A stretch of DNA of 64,000 nucleotides, from assembly GCA_911728455.2 (NCBI GenBank), contig OU452235.1, positions 10,402,634 through 10,466,633 on the forward strand, read 5' to 3'. The notes beneath the pieces are model-generated. The model worked only from the letters and a program-made list of their open reading frames with translations. It did no database searches and was not told the origin of the DNA. This DNA is from Marthasterias glacialis (Eukaryota; Echinodermata; Asteroidea; Forcipulatida; Asteriidae). The position numbers and the translations under genes are program-made. Shown here piece after piece: positions 1 through 11,600 of this stretch. The stretch's first letter is position 1, and each line of letters begins with the position of its first letter.

Positions 1-658
1 TCGAAATCTGTGAAAGATATTCCAGAGTTTGTACCAAAGACCTTCAAGTGGCTGAATAAAGCCAGAAAGGACAGTTCCAGCAAGTCTTGAAAATTGTAGA
101 AGTACCGTATAAACGTGCACGATGTGTACAGCGCACGACGGAACATCAGGCCAGACGACCACGATCACCACACACTTTTCATCACAAAACTTTCAAAGTT
201 TTGAAGCTGAAATCCTCCAAAGAAATTGCTTTCCAAAACTGTGTGATTCCTTTGCCTATTTGAAATTCTGCAAGACTAGGTATTAATGCTCACTTTTCCA
301 ACGTTGTTTATCCTGTTTTACAGTGATTTAGGCCAACATTACAAACAAAGTAACAGACGAGTGGCTACATAATAGTCGTCCGACGCCGGCAGTGCATGGC
401 CAAAAAAAACCGTCTTTTTAGTGGAATCCTGTTAAATTAACAGAGATGTGATTTAAATTAATGCCACAACATACTACTTTAAATAATAGGGCTGATTAAC
501 TAACTCATCGCTTAACGAAAGTAAAATCGACTGTTTTCGAACTCACTCTGTGTCACGGGCTATACTTTTACATGTATTTTTTCATCAGCTGTATGACGTC
601 ATACCCGATTGGAGGTCAGGTGACCGCATGTAAACATTTTCGCGCAATCGGTCTATTG
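1..658 (+). mobile_element. ATAGACCG-type TIR element, copy A (left end off window)
   Basis: This is one of eight copies in the window of a non-autonomous DNA element whose ends read AATAGACCGATTGCGCGAC or its reverse complement. Copy A enters from the left edge and ends at the inverted terminus CGCAATCGGTCTATT. Its body matches copies at 4790, 8218 and 57232, sharing the GTACCAAAGACCTTCAAGTG-like and TTTAGGCCAACATTACAAAC-like stretches. No transposase reading frame is present. The superfamily cannot be assigned because the target duplication is unclear. Confidence 0.85.
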
Positions 659-880
659 AACCTTGAAACTTTGAATATACTGGAATCTCAACATGAAGAT
701 GGCACTTGAACAATGACGTCATCATGACGTCATCGGGTGTCGAACTACATTAAATCAAAGTTCAATATAAAACAAATCATAACTCCTAAAGTACACAATG
801 GATTTTTACAATCTATACATCCTCAGAAAGGTCATCAAACACTTAATAAGACAAATATGACCACAATTTGACCTTGATTA
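657..880 (+). repeat. dispersed repeat fragment (GACGTCAT-rich)
   Basis: The segment shares blocks with 1790-1880, 2500-2620 and 2925-3075: AACCTTGAAACTT, then ATGAAGATGGCACTTGAAC, then the CRE-like palindrome TGACGTCATCATGACGTCAT, then a stretch ending in TTTACAATCTATACATC. It is an older dispersed repeat into which TIR copies A and B appear to have inserted. Its class is not recognised. Confidence 0.6.
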
Positions 881-881
881 A

Positions 882-1049
882 GGGAATAAAAGAGTGGTGA
901 CCGAGGTCTTAAACGGCCATTTAAAATCGGCAGGGGCGTGGCCGTGTGATAAAGGACCGAGCCAAAGGCGAGGTCCTTTATCACACGGCCACGACCCTGC
1001 AAGGTTTTAAATGGCTGTTTAAGACCTCGGTCACTATTCTTTTATTTCC
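882..1049. repeat. long hairpin (foldback repeat)
   Basis: Two arms of about 76 nt (882-957 and 972-1049) are near-perfect reverse complements around a 14-nt centre. The outer arm reads GGAATAAAAGAGTGGTGACC and the inner arm GGCCGTGTGATAAAGGACC. A single-arm relative lies at 50995-51062. This is the structure of a foldback MITE. The 105-codon reading frame across the right arm is a by-product of the palindrome, not a gene. Confidence 0.8.
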
Positions 1050-1880
1050 ATTCATAAATGCCCTTTTTGTTAAAAAGTGTAATAATGTAGAAAAATCTGT
1101 GAAACTTTTCTGGTTTTTTTTTAATAAATTATTTCAATTCTTGCCACGTCCTCAGGCTCCATTTTGCGAAGGGTCAATGCTCATACGGTTTCGCGTACGC
1201 GCGCGCATTATTAGACTTTACATTGAGTACCGCTATGTATTGATTGCGCTACGCGTAAATTAGCACCCGCGTAAGCTAGTGTGCCAACACATGAATGGCT
1301 ATAATGAGCGCAGAACGCGCCTTCACAGCTCCAGCTATGTCTATATCATCCGTCTAAAACCGGTCTTAAACAGTCATGTGACCACCTTTCAACCAATAGG
1401 ACTGCCCAAATTGTCCCAAACTGACTGGGGTATTTATGAATTCTGGTTCAAACCAAAAGTAAAAGTGTAAAACTTTTAAAAAGTCATCATTCCAACTCTG
1501 CTATCAACTAAGAGGAGTTTTGGACATGGTTTGATAATTGACCCTTTACTTTTTCAAATTTAAACTGGATGTCATTATACTGTTAAACAGCGCTCTTTGG
1601 TAACAAGTTTAAAAATGCTAAAATAAAATGTTGTGACCAGGTTTTACTTAAAAAGTTGTGTGTGTTAATTCATTGATGTTTACCAGCATTTCATTACTTG
1701 TTCCTGAACACCTAGATTTTGTAATGTCACAAAAACTGAATGACTAGTTTTTACATTTTCTTCTTCTTCGTCTCCCTATGATCTTCTTTCCAAAACATAA
1801 GTCAAGATTGAAATTGAATTGAACCTTGAAACTTGGCATATACATGTACTTGAACATCAACATAAAGATGGTACTTGAAC

Positions 1881-2361
1881 AATAGACCGATTGCGCGACA
1901 ATATTGACATGTGGACACGTGACCCCCTATTGGGTATAACGCCGTACAGCTGATGGCAAAATATGTGTAAAGAGATTTTACTTTTGTTAAGTGATAAATT
2001 AGTTAATCAGCCGCTTTATTTAAAGTAGTATGTTGTGGCATTAATTTAAATCACATCTCTGTTAATTTAACAGGATTCTACTAAAAAGACGTTTTTTTTA
2101 GCCATGCACTACCGGCGTTGGACGACTATTATGTAGCCACTCGTCTGTTATCTTGTTTGTAATGTTGGCCTAAATCACTGTAAAAAAAGGATAAACAATG
2201 TTGGAAAAGTGAGCATTAATACCTAGCCTTGCAGAATTTCAAATAGGCAAAGGAATCACACAGTTTTGGAAAGCAATTTCTTTGGAGGATTTCAGCTTCA
2301 AAACTTTGAAATTTTTGTGTTGAAAAGTCTGTAGTGATCGCGATCGGTCTTTCGTGTCATC
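1881..2361 (-). mobile_element. ATAGACCG-type TIR element, copy B (internally deleted)
   Basis: The copy starts with AATAGACCGATTGCGCGAC and runs in the opposite sense to copy A. It matches the right half of the family down to GTAGTGATCGCG, where it jumps straight to a terminal-like ATCGGTCTTTCG. About 300-400 bp of the left half is therefore missing. It interrupts the dispersed repeat at 1790-1880. Confidence 0.8.
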
Positions 2362-2381
2362 ATGGCGTTATCAGGGGTGGG

Positions 2382-2497
2382 TTTCACAAAGCGCTAGGAC
2401 TAGCTTATCTTGAGTTAGGATGAGTAACTTAGTCTTAACTTATATGACTAGTTCTAAGTTGGGACAAGTCCTAAGTTAGGACTAGTTTTGTAAAATC
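2382..2497. repeat. small palindromic repeat element
   Basis: The unit begins GGTTTCACAAAGCGCTAGGA and ends GGACTAGTTTTGTAAAATC. It contains internal near-palindromes of CTAAGTTAGGACTAG and its complement. The termini are roughly inverted, suggesting a short MITE or SINE-like fragment nested next to copy B. Confidence 0.5.
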
Positions 2498-2924
2498 AAA
2501 ATACATTAAATACAAATTTATTATTTCAAAAGATCATAACTCTTAACTTACACAATGGAGGTTTACAATCTATACATCATTGTAAAGGTCTTTGAAAACT
2601 TATTAAATGTCTCACAGAGAATTTAATGTCTCAGAGATGTTTACATCAGCTTGTAGATATTTGATCCTGCTCAAACTTTGTCAGTGAGATGATACCAGTT
2701 TGACCTTTACTTCTGGTCAAAAGGGGATGCTAAAGCACAAGTGGTTGTACATAATGTGTGTGTGTGCATTCAAGTGTGTCATGGAGGTCCAGTGCTTACA
2801 TGGTACATGTACATGTGTGCTGTCTGACATTGATGCGCCCATTGTACATTAAAAGCATGTGTTGTGGTGTCCCATAGAGACCATTATGTTACTTTAAATG
2901 TTTCATTCCTCCAAAGTCTTCTTC

Positions 2925-3075
2925 AAAAAATAACTCAAGATTGAAATTGAATTGAATGTTGAAACTTGGCATATTATACTTGAACCTCAATAATGAAGGC
3001 GGAACTTAAACAATGACGTCATGATGATGTCGGCAGGTGTCAAGTAACAATAAATCAAAGTTAAATAGTTAACCT
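2925..3075 (+). repeat. dispersed repeat fragment (GACGTCAT-rich), third copy
   Basis: It shares TTGAAATTGAATTGAA, TTGAAACTTGGCATAT and AACAATGACGTCATGATG with the fragments at 657-880 and 1790-1880. The copies have diverged considerably, so the repeat is old. Confidence 0.55.
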
Positions 3076-4789
3076 CACCCCTTACATGTCATAAACTTAA
3101 GATTCATAGAAGCTGCTGTATGAGTTGACATGTACGTCAAAAACAAAGTGTCTTTCTTGAAACATTACCTCCCCAATTGGAGCTTTATATGCATGTTCTT
3201 TGTACTCTTACTGAACTACAATGTACACATGAACTAATTTAGGGGCTCTGCCCCCAAAATGCAAGCTGCAAACTTAAATAGCAAAAGATCACAGTTCTTT
3301 GACTCTTTATACTGCTGACGAAAAATATGATGCATCACAATCCCATGAAAAAGTATGCAAATGATGCATGACAATGTGATCCATTTAAGATTCCTGTGGG
3401 CAGAATTAGATTAAGTCACGTGTTTTAAGTCCGAGTCTTAAGTCAATTATTTAATAAAATTATTAAACTGTACTACAAGATTAGTTGCATGACAGAACAC
3501 TTTTGTTTAGTCTAATTAAGACTTAGCAATAAAATATATTGTTAAATGTCCAATGTTTGTTCTTTGTACCAAACTTTATGCATACTTGTTACTTTACATT
3601 TGCCATACAATCATATTTCCCTCACTATTAATCAAAATTATGATCTCAAATACTGTAAGCATCAAAATTCTATATTAAATTCAATTTGTTGGAATAAATA
3701 TAATATGACTTGTGACTCATACTCATTGTCAGGTCCAAGTCATAAAAGTCAAATCAGTGTCATTTGCTGGTTCGACTCGTGTCAGATTAAAATCTTCCTA
3801 CAATACTTTCTATGGGTAACACGTCATTTGCATCATTTGAAAATTGAAAACTGCAGGAACTTATTTGACCATAACATTTGCACGGTATGTGCCATGTGTT
3901 TTTAAAGTCATTGAAAAAACAAATTGATGAAAGAAAAGTAAATTTAAAAAACTTTGAACTTTTCATACATATTAGGTTACTGAGAAGGGTGACACTTTGA
4001 AAATGTTACCAGTTTATGCGGGTTGAGTTGTCTTGAAAATATACACCTACACCTTTCTTAAAGTAACTGAAGTAATTCACAAAAGAAAAAGAAATGAAAA
4101 AAATGTAATCTGTCGTAACTTATTTTTTAAAATTAATTAAGGAACAAATTTCCCATGTAAAAAATGCATGATTTATGTACTATTCCAGTGTGAGATTTGG
4201 TTTAAAATACACTTTTTTTTAATTCTGAAATTTGTTGTGTTCGCAGTTTAACATGAAAACTACATACATTGTACATGTACATGTACATTTAACTGTAATA
4301 CTTGCAGTTACTTATGGCATGGCTGGAAGGGAAATGATATGACTTGTTGTGTTTTAAGTGGCAAACACAAGGGTAATTTTTGTAATAACTTATTCTGAAC
4401 ATTTTGAGGGAAGGGCAAAGACCCAAAAGAGTAGTAAAAGCTGGAAGGTTTTATTTTATTTGGGCAAATTTCTTGCATAATTTGCAATTTGGAGCCGAAA
4501 TTTGTTTGTGAAAAACTGGCATATTTTTATCACTGCCTTAACTGCTGTGTTTAAGTTTCAGTTGATTTGAATTTGGACTTATTACTACAATGTTTTTTGG
4601 AGAGTATCTTTTAGTTTTGAATACACTCACTATTTTACCAGCCTTTGAGAATCTACAGATTTGTGGTTGTATTTTAAAGGAAACACAACTTTGTTATAGA
4701 CATTCATGTGTCATTAATTTGTAAGTTATTATTATTTTGAAATGACAATTGAACTAGGAGTCAAGTTTTGCATGTTAAGAGACACTTTT
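3076..4789. other. no gene seen; presumed SSU72 intron 1
   Basis: AT-rich DNA without recognisable coding similarity or clear repeats apart from an ACATGTACATGT run near 4270. It precedes SSU72 exon 2 on the same strand, so it is most simply part of the first intron. I looked here for the SSU72 first exon (a Cys-loop with an N-Q-N-R-S-like motif) and did not find it. Confidence 0.5.
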
Positions 4790-5574
4790 AATAGACCGAT
4801 TGGGCGACCTGCATCACGTGACCTATTGTGGGTATTAAATGTAAACAAACACGACGTCCTCCATAGGAAAGTGCGGTACAGTACATGATGATTGTTGCAT
4901 TTGTTTATTTGATCGAGGCTTTTCTTTCTCGAAATCTGTGAAAAATATTCCAGAGTTTGTACCAGAGACTTTCGAGTGGTTGAATAAAGCCAGTAAAGAC
5001 AGTTCCAGCAAGTCTTGGAAATTGTACAAGTGACGTATAAATGTGCACAATGTGTACTAGTGTACGACGCAACGATTGGGCCAGACGACTGCGATCACAC
5101 ACTTTTCAACTCAAGAATTTCAAAGTTTTGAAGCTGAATCATCCAAAGAAATTGCTTTCCAAAACTGTGTGACTCCTTTGCCTATTTGAAATTTTGCAAG
5201 GTTAGGTATAAATGCGCACTTTTCAAACGTTCACTTTTTTTACAGTGATTTAGGCCTACATTACAAACAAAATAACAGGCGGATGGCTACATAGTCGTCC
5301 GACGCTGGTAGTGCATACCTCAAAATAAACCTCATTTGTATATAGTAGAATACTGGTAGTGTTGAAACACTTATGTGATTAATATCAATGTCACAACATC
5401 CAACTTTAATAAAATGGCCCCGTAACTGTGTTATTATTACCAAAAGCCGACTTTTGGTGTGATTCTGTCGGTCACGGCATGTATTTGCCGTAGTTTGCCA
5501 TCAGCTCAGATGACGTTGTACCCACAGTAGGTCACGTGATGACATGTAAACATTGGTCGCGCAGTCGGTCTATT
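4790..5574 (+). mobile_element. ATAGACCG-type TIR element, copy C (full length)
   Basis: This full-length copy of about 785 bp begins AATAGACCGATTGGGCGACC and ends GCGCAGTCGGTCTATT, so the termini are inverted. It lies 109 bp upstream of SSU72 exon 2. It shows the family layout: a GTCACGTGACC-like block next to each terminus, then unique-looking sequence. Minus-strand frames here resemble those in other copies only because the DNA is repeated. Confidence 0.88.
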
Positions 5575-5683
5575 GAGTGTTTTTAGCAGTAATTGTAATA
5601 CATGTACATGTACATAACTTTAAAAGAGTTATTTAACCAAAATACAATTTTAAAAATGCTTTCTTTACTTTTTCATATTTCAG

Positions 5684-8600
5684 CAAAAAAGGATTTAATG
5701 TCAAATCGTTCGGAACTGGTGCCAACTGCAAGCTGCCAGGCTCAGCCCCAGACAAACCAAACATCTACGATTTTAAGACAACATATGATGAGATGTACAG
5801 AGACCTGGAGACAAAAGACAAACAACTGTATCCAAGACAACCAAACCGATAACATATTGGCAGTTATGTGGTTATTTAGAGCTCATCTGTACATTGTAGT
5901 TTCCTAAAGAAAGAGTGTGAAATGTGAACAAGATTGTGGGTGTTGTTGCTTTGACATTATGCAAGAGCATGCTCTTAATGATACAAAGAGTTAAATACTT
6001 AAAATTTGTATTGGCATATACAAAGAAATGCGGAGTTTTCAAAAATATTCACCAAAATGGCATTCAAAAGCTGCATTAAATGTGGCATTAGATGCAGTTG
6101 TGGGGTTTATTGTCAATAGATAATGTGATCTTCCCATTCTTGTAACAGATAAAGCAGCTGCCTACAAAAAGAAAAGGATATTAAGCAAATGTATATTATT
6201 GCAAATGAGTCAAGTAAAAAGTTGGCTAATAAGCAGAGTTCTTTGATATTAATGGACACAATTACAACTAAAGTGTGGCCATATTTAAGCTATGTGATTG
6301 CGACATTCAATTGATCATATGACCGTCAATGTTCATAAAAAACAAACTACATTAGGTATGTGTGTCTAAACAATGCCATATGAGGTTTAAATTGCATATA
6401 CATGTGTTACTTATTGCAAGAGTTTCATACATTATTTCATACCAGATTCCGCAAACAATTTCTGGCAGTTTGAAGACTTGCACAGTAATCAGCCCTGATG
6501 ATTGTTACATTCATTTTCTCTAACCAATCACACCAGAGCTACAGTTGCCATATCATGGGATCTAGTTAAACTAGCTAGCCATATGTTGTCAGTGTTCAAA
6601 CTTCACTGGTTCCAATGATGTTGAATCAATCACTGTTAGGATAATGTTCTTTTGATTAAAGCTGTTTTAATTGCTTTTCTTGTAACCCTGCTAAAAAAGT
6701 CTCCGCTAAATTCTTTGGTTACAGTTGAATGTTGATTACATGACTTGATTACGCTTGATTACATGCACAAATGTGTTTTGTATAAACATTTCCTACCTTT
6801 AAAGAAAATGGAAACATTAGAGGTCGAGGAATTTTAAAACAAACTTTGGTGTGATAGGAAGATTGGCTGGTTAAAGTGTTTCAAACCAAACAAATTTTCT
6901 TTGAAGTACTAAATTGTAGTACGAAAACTTGTAAAAACATAAGTTGAACACACATGTATTGATGACAGCACTATCTTTTGATTCTAAACAGACAAACTTT
7001 TTAAACCTCACTTATGCAAATATTTATAAGGCATGTTCATCATTTAGAAACGAGAACGTTGCTAGTGAGTAGTTTGCTTGTCTTGTGTCCTGTGCAAAAC
7101 TGATGCGTGCACATGCATGCTTGCAATACGTGCTCAAAACTGTACATTGTATACAGATTGTGCATTCAATTTACCAGTATGCAAACAGTTGTATGGGGAA
7201 GCACAACAGTTATGAAAATTTCAGCTTATATATTCTTGTACACAAACCTTGATGGGCCAATAGTGTTTCTAGAAACAACAACAAAAAAAAGGCCCCCACT
7301 TTTTTTCTCGTCATTTTTTTGGGTGGTGGTGGGGAGAGTAGTATGTGGAAAATCCTAATAATTGCTTGAGTTTTTTTTTCACAGGTCATTTCCCCATGTA
7401 AGCAGAGTTTGGAACTGAACTTGCCTAAACTTAGGTACTTTCACTAAAAAGATGGTTTTATCAGTTGTAAAATTTTTACTACAGTTTGAGACAAGGTAAG
7501 TGAAAATAAACAAATAATGACGGTGGAGACAAATTTGTATTTTTTACTAACATTTCTTGTGGAACCTTTTTCTTTTGTTTGGTGTTAATTGTGTCCTCAA
7601 TTTTCAAGGTGGAGAGCATTTTATTTAGCAAACTGTTGTCTTTTTCTTTTATTATTTTGACGTCTCAAAAGATTGTAAGTTTGAAAGGCATGTTGTGCAG
7701 CTGGCTTGTCTTTGTGAGAACTAAATTGTTGAGGGACACTCACTTTTGTAGTAAAATGACCAGAATATCTGCTACTTGAGTACACATCTGTAGCCTGACA
7801 AGAGTTATTAAATATGGTCTGTGAAATTCTTTGTTTATTTGTATTCTCTTCCTTAATAACATGCCTTTTAATACAAGGCCTGGTGTTGGGGAACTAAAGC
7901 CATTGAATGATTTGTATGATGTACAATATTTGCATTGTTGACGTGAGATATTGAGTTCTATCATGCAAACTTTGCTTTATTCTTTAATTGTCTACATGTA
8001 GGTCAGATATTCTTTCTTTATTGTAGGTATTTAATTCAGGTCATCAAATGAGCAGGGTAAATAAGGAAGGTAAATGTCCTTTTTTTAAATGTATTAAAAA
8101 TGTGGCACAGCTTCGATTTTGCCAAAATTGGTCTCCTTGAAATATGTTTCTAATACATGTATTTGGTTTGCTATCCAAAGAAGGGTGTGTCTGAAAAGTT
8201 ACTGTTTGAAAGAGAGTAATAGACCGTTTGCGCGACCCGCGTCACATGACCCCTTCTGGGTATAAAATGTTAACACACACGATGTCCTCAATAGTTCCAG
8301 CATGTCTTGAAAATTGTACAAGTAACGTATTAAATGTGCAGGATGTGTACAGTGCACGACGGAACGTTAGGCCTGACGACCGCGATCACCACACACTTTT
8401 CAACACAAAAATTTCGAAGTTTTGAAGCTAAAATTATCCAGAGAAATTGCTTTCCAAAACTGTGTGATTCCTTTGCCTATCTGAAATTTTGTAAGGCTAG
8501 GTATTAATGCTGACTTTTCCAATGTTGTTTATCCTTTTTTTTACAGTGATTTAGGCCTACATTACAAACAAAATAACAGACGGATGGCTACATAATAGTC

Positions 8601-11600
8601 GTCTGATGCCGGTAGTGCATGGCTAAAAAAACTCTTTTTAGTAGAATTCTGTTAAATTATGAAACAGAGATGTGATTTAAATTAATGCCACAACATACTA
8701 CTTTAAATAAAGGGGCTGATTAACTACTTTATCACATAACAAAAGTAAAATCGACTGTTTTCGTACTCGCCCTGAGTCACGGCATATCTCTTTACATGTA
8801 TTTTGCCATCAGCTGTATGGTGTTATACCCAGTAGGAGGTCACGTGACTGCATGTCAACATTGTCGCGCAACCGGTCTATTCCTTTCACATGTGAATGTA
8901 CACTCGTACATGTTGACTTAAAAATGAAGCTGATTTGTGACAGAATCCTACCTGTGTCATGTCTTTAAATACCATATAACCTTACTAGAAATACTCTAAT
9001 GTTGAAGGACAAAAAGAGCACCTAGTACAGGGCTATGGTTACAAAATGTTACATAATTTATAAATGTTGATGTACATATATATTTGTGCTTTACTATACT
9101 GAGTTATGAAAAAATAAATTGTTAGAAGTTCAATGATTTTGAAGAGTCAATTTGACCTGTTCGTTTCTGAATTGATTTTGCAAAGGTAAAGATGGTTTCC
9201 TAATCAACAGCATTCAGATGTAATAAGTTGACTAGATACTTTATCCGTTCATTTTATAACCAGATTTGAATTTAAATGTTTGCGTTATTCATTAGTTTGG
9301 TTGATTTAATTTGATGGTGCCAAAAACCACATAATTGAAGAAACTCTGTATTGCAATACATGGATTAGGAAACCATAATTTGTAGTGTGCCTGATAGAAT
9401 TTCAACTGCCCTGGAATATCTTCAGTGTTTTTGTTTTAGGTAGATTTTTGGGTCTTTCAAAAACAAACACTCCATTTTAATAATATCCCATGTGAATGGA
9501 GACCAAGTTGGCCCTTATTCTTACTACGCAGATATGTATTTTAAAAGGAAAGCTATATCATACATGATAACAATTCTTACAAATTTGTTTTAATGACCTT
9601 TATTTAATCCATACTAAAAATTCATATCTTTATAAACACACCACTTCAAGAAAATGACTTTATTTACTTTAAGCACCCTGTGAAATAACATCAACATAAT
9701 AAAATAAATTGACCAGTTAATTTACATATGTAACTGTTTGCTGAATCTAAGACAGTTAAAAGTAACATCTTTAAGATCCAATCGGTCGCACTAATACAAG
9801 AAATACATCATCCTTCTCCATTCCACAGTGTACATGTAGGTAGCATAAGGGGTTCATAATAAGATCATCTTTCTTTAGTCTGTTCTCTTTGATGGTAGTG
9901 GTAGCCATTTCAAGCAATGTAAGTCCATAGTATTTTTAAGTGTTAAGCCATGTTGCTTGAGGTCGTTTTTTGATGACATATGGGAGATTGATCAACATGA
10001 CTCCTGTGACGTGTTGCACAATCTGCCTTACAATAGAGCACCAATGAGATTGGGTTATATTCAGGACTTTATAGGATGTGACTGAGTTGAGTCTAATGAA
10101 TGTTGTCCTCTCTTGTGGTTAGCTGTGGGGTCAATTACCAGTAGTAGAGGGATTGGTTGGATATGATACTTTGGTTGGATATGATACCTTGGGACCAGTG
10201 CACGTTTAAAATGCTACAGAGGTGTTCAGGATGGCAGGTGTTGAACTTCTTTAAGACTAGTTTAGGAACGGCCCAGCTGCTAGCATTATAAAACATGACA
10301 GATAGAACTTGGGTGACGTATATCTTCAGTTTCTTTCTTTGTGAGGGAAATCTTAGGGCCAAACTTTCTTGTACTTTTGGAAGGGCATAATACCTTGTAT
10401 TTTTTGATTGTAAATGTCCATGGTACTACAGAGACATGATCCGAGAGACACTAATGACCTCCAGGCCGGGGGGGGAGGGGGGCTATCAAACCATTCGTTT
10501 GTGCGGTTTTAATCTCATGGGGGAGGGCAGGGGCTTTGAGCTCCCAGCCGCTTTGTTGTGGAGGGAATTGCCATTGGCATTGGGGTGGTTTTTTCATTCT
10601 GTGTAAAAGAAGTTAACTTAAGATCTAAAAAAAAAATCTTAATTACCGAGGGTATTTTACTTTAAAAATCAATTGCGTATGTACACATCTTTAAGCTTGT
10701 ATTGCACAGCAGTCACTCAGCATGAACCAGCTAAACCAGTCTATAGCTGGTTTACATTAGTAACAAATTCCCTACAATTGATGACCTCATTACTTTGGAC
10801 CTTAGATTATTGTAAAGGATACACACATCAGATTACCACTATATTTCATAATTAGTAACTTCACACCCACATTTGATTTTTCAACATCTGCAATGCCATA
10901 AATGTTTCATCATGATAATATAAAGAGACTGGTTTAGCCACCAAGCGCTGTAGGCGTATGCAGTGGTGTCTTCTGAGTGGACTTTAAGTGACATCATTCT
11001 AGCCCCATCCCATGTTCAGTGTTCCTGAGGTGACCAGTAACTTCACTCAAGATTGCTACTACAGGACATCTAGTTGCTTGCGATTCCACAGATAGATTGG
11101 TGGTCAGCTTCAATACTCCACATAGTATCACTGATTGCTGGTTCTTGTTCTTCAAACTTCATGGTCAGTACACTGTGACTGGAACCCAAGTAAGCCATTC
11201 TTTTCAAAATTTTATTAAAATGTTATCAAAGTCTATTTTTCTATTTGAAACAGCTTTGTGGTTGTTTTAAGTCCTAAAAAGTGTGTACTTTTTTGCTGTC
11301 GCATGCATTGGTACTGTTTAAGTAGCTTCTGTTTTTTTAAGGCATAGTGCACGATCGGTCATTTAAAAAAATAAATGTTTCACCATGAAAGCTGACTTGA
11401 AGCTCATTTTAGTATCAACAGTGTATCCTCCAGAGAAATGTTTCTGTCTATAATGCTGACAAAGTCCAGGAATTAGCATTTGAAGATTCCACAAATCACC
11501 ATTTCCTGTCTTGATTGCTGCAATTTAAATAATCACCCTAATGTGTGTCAAACACAATACCCTTAAAAATGAACACGTCATTGTTACTAAAATAGTATCA

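Noticed and set aside
3546..3905. Reading frame with an NQN peptide considered as the missing SSU72 first exon
   Set aside because: There is no Cys-x5-Arg loop and the surrounding residues do not match SSU72.
4835..5102. A recurring peptide (RLAGTVLTGFIQPLEGLWYK) in several places that looked like a conserved protein
   Set aside because: It appears only inside copies of the ATAGACCG-type TIR element (also 29019, 30553, 57348), so conservation is that of the repeated DNA. Frames are interrupted differently in each copy.
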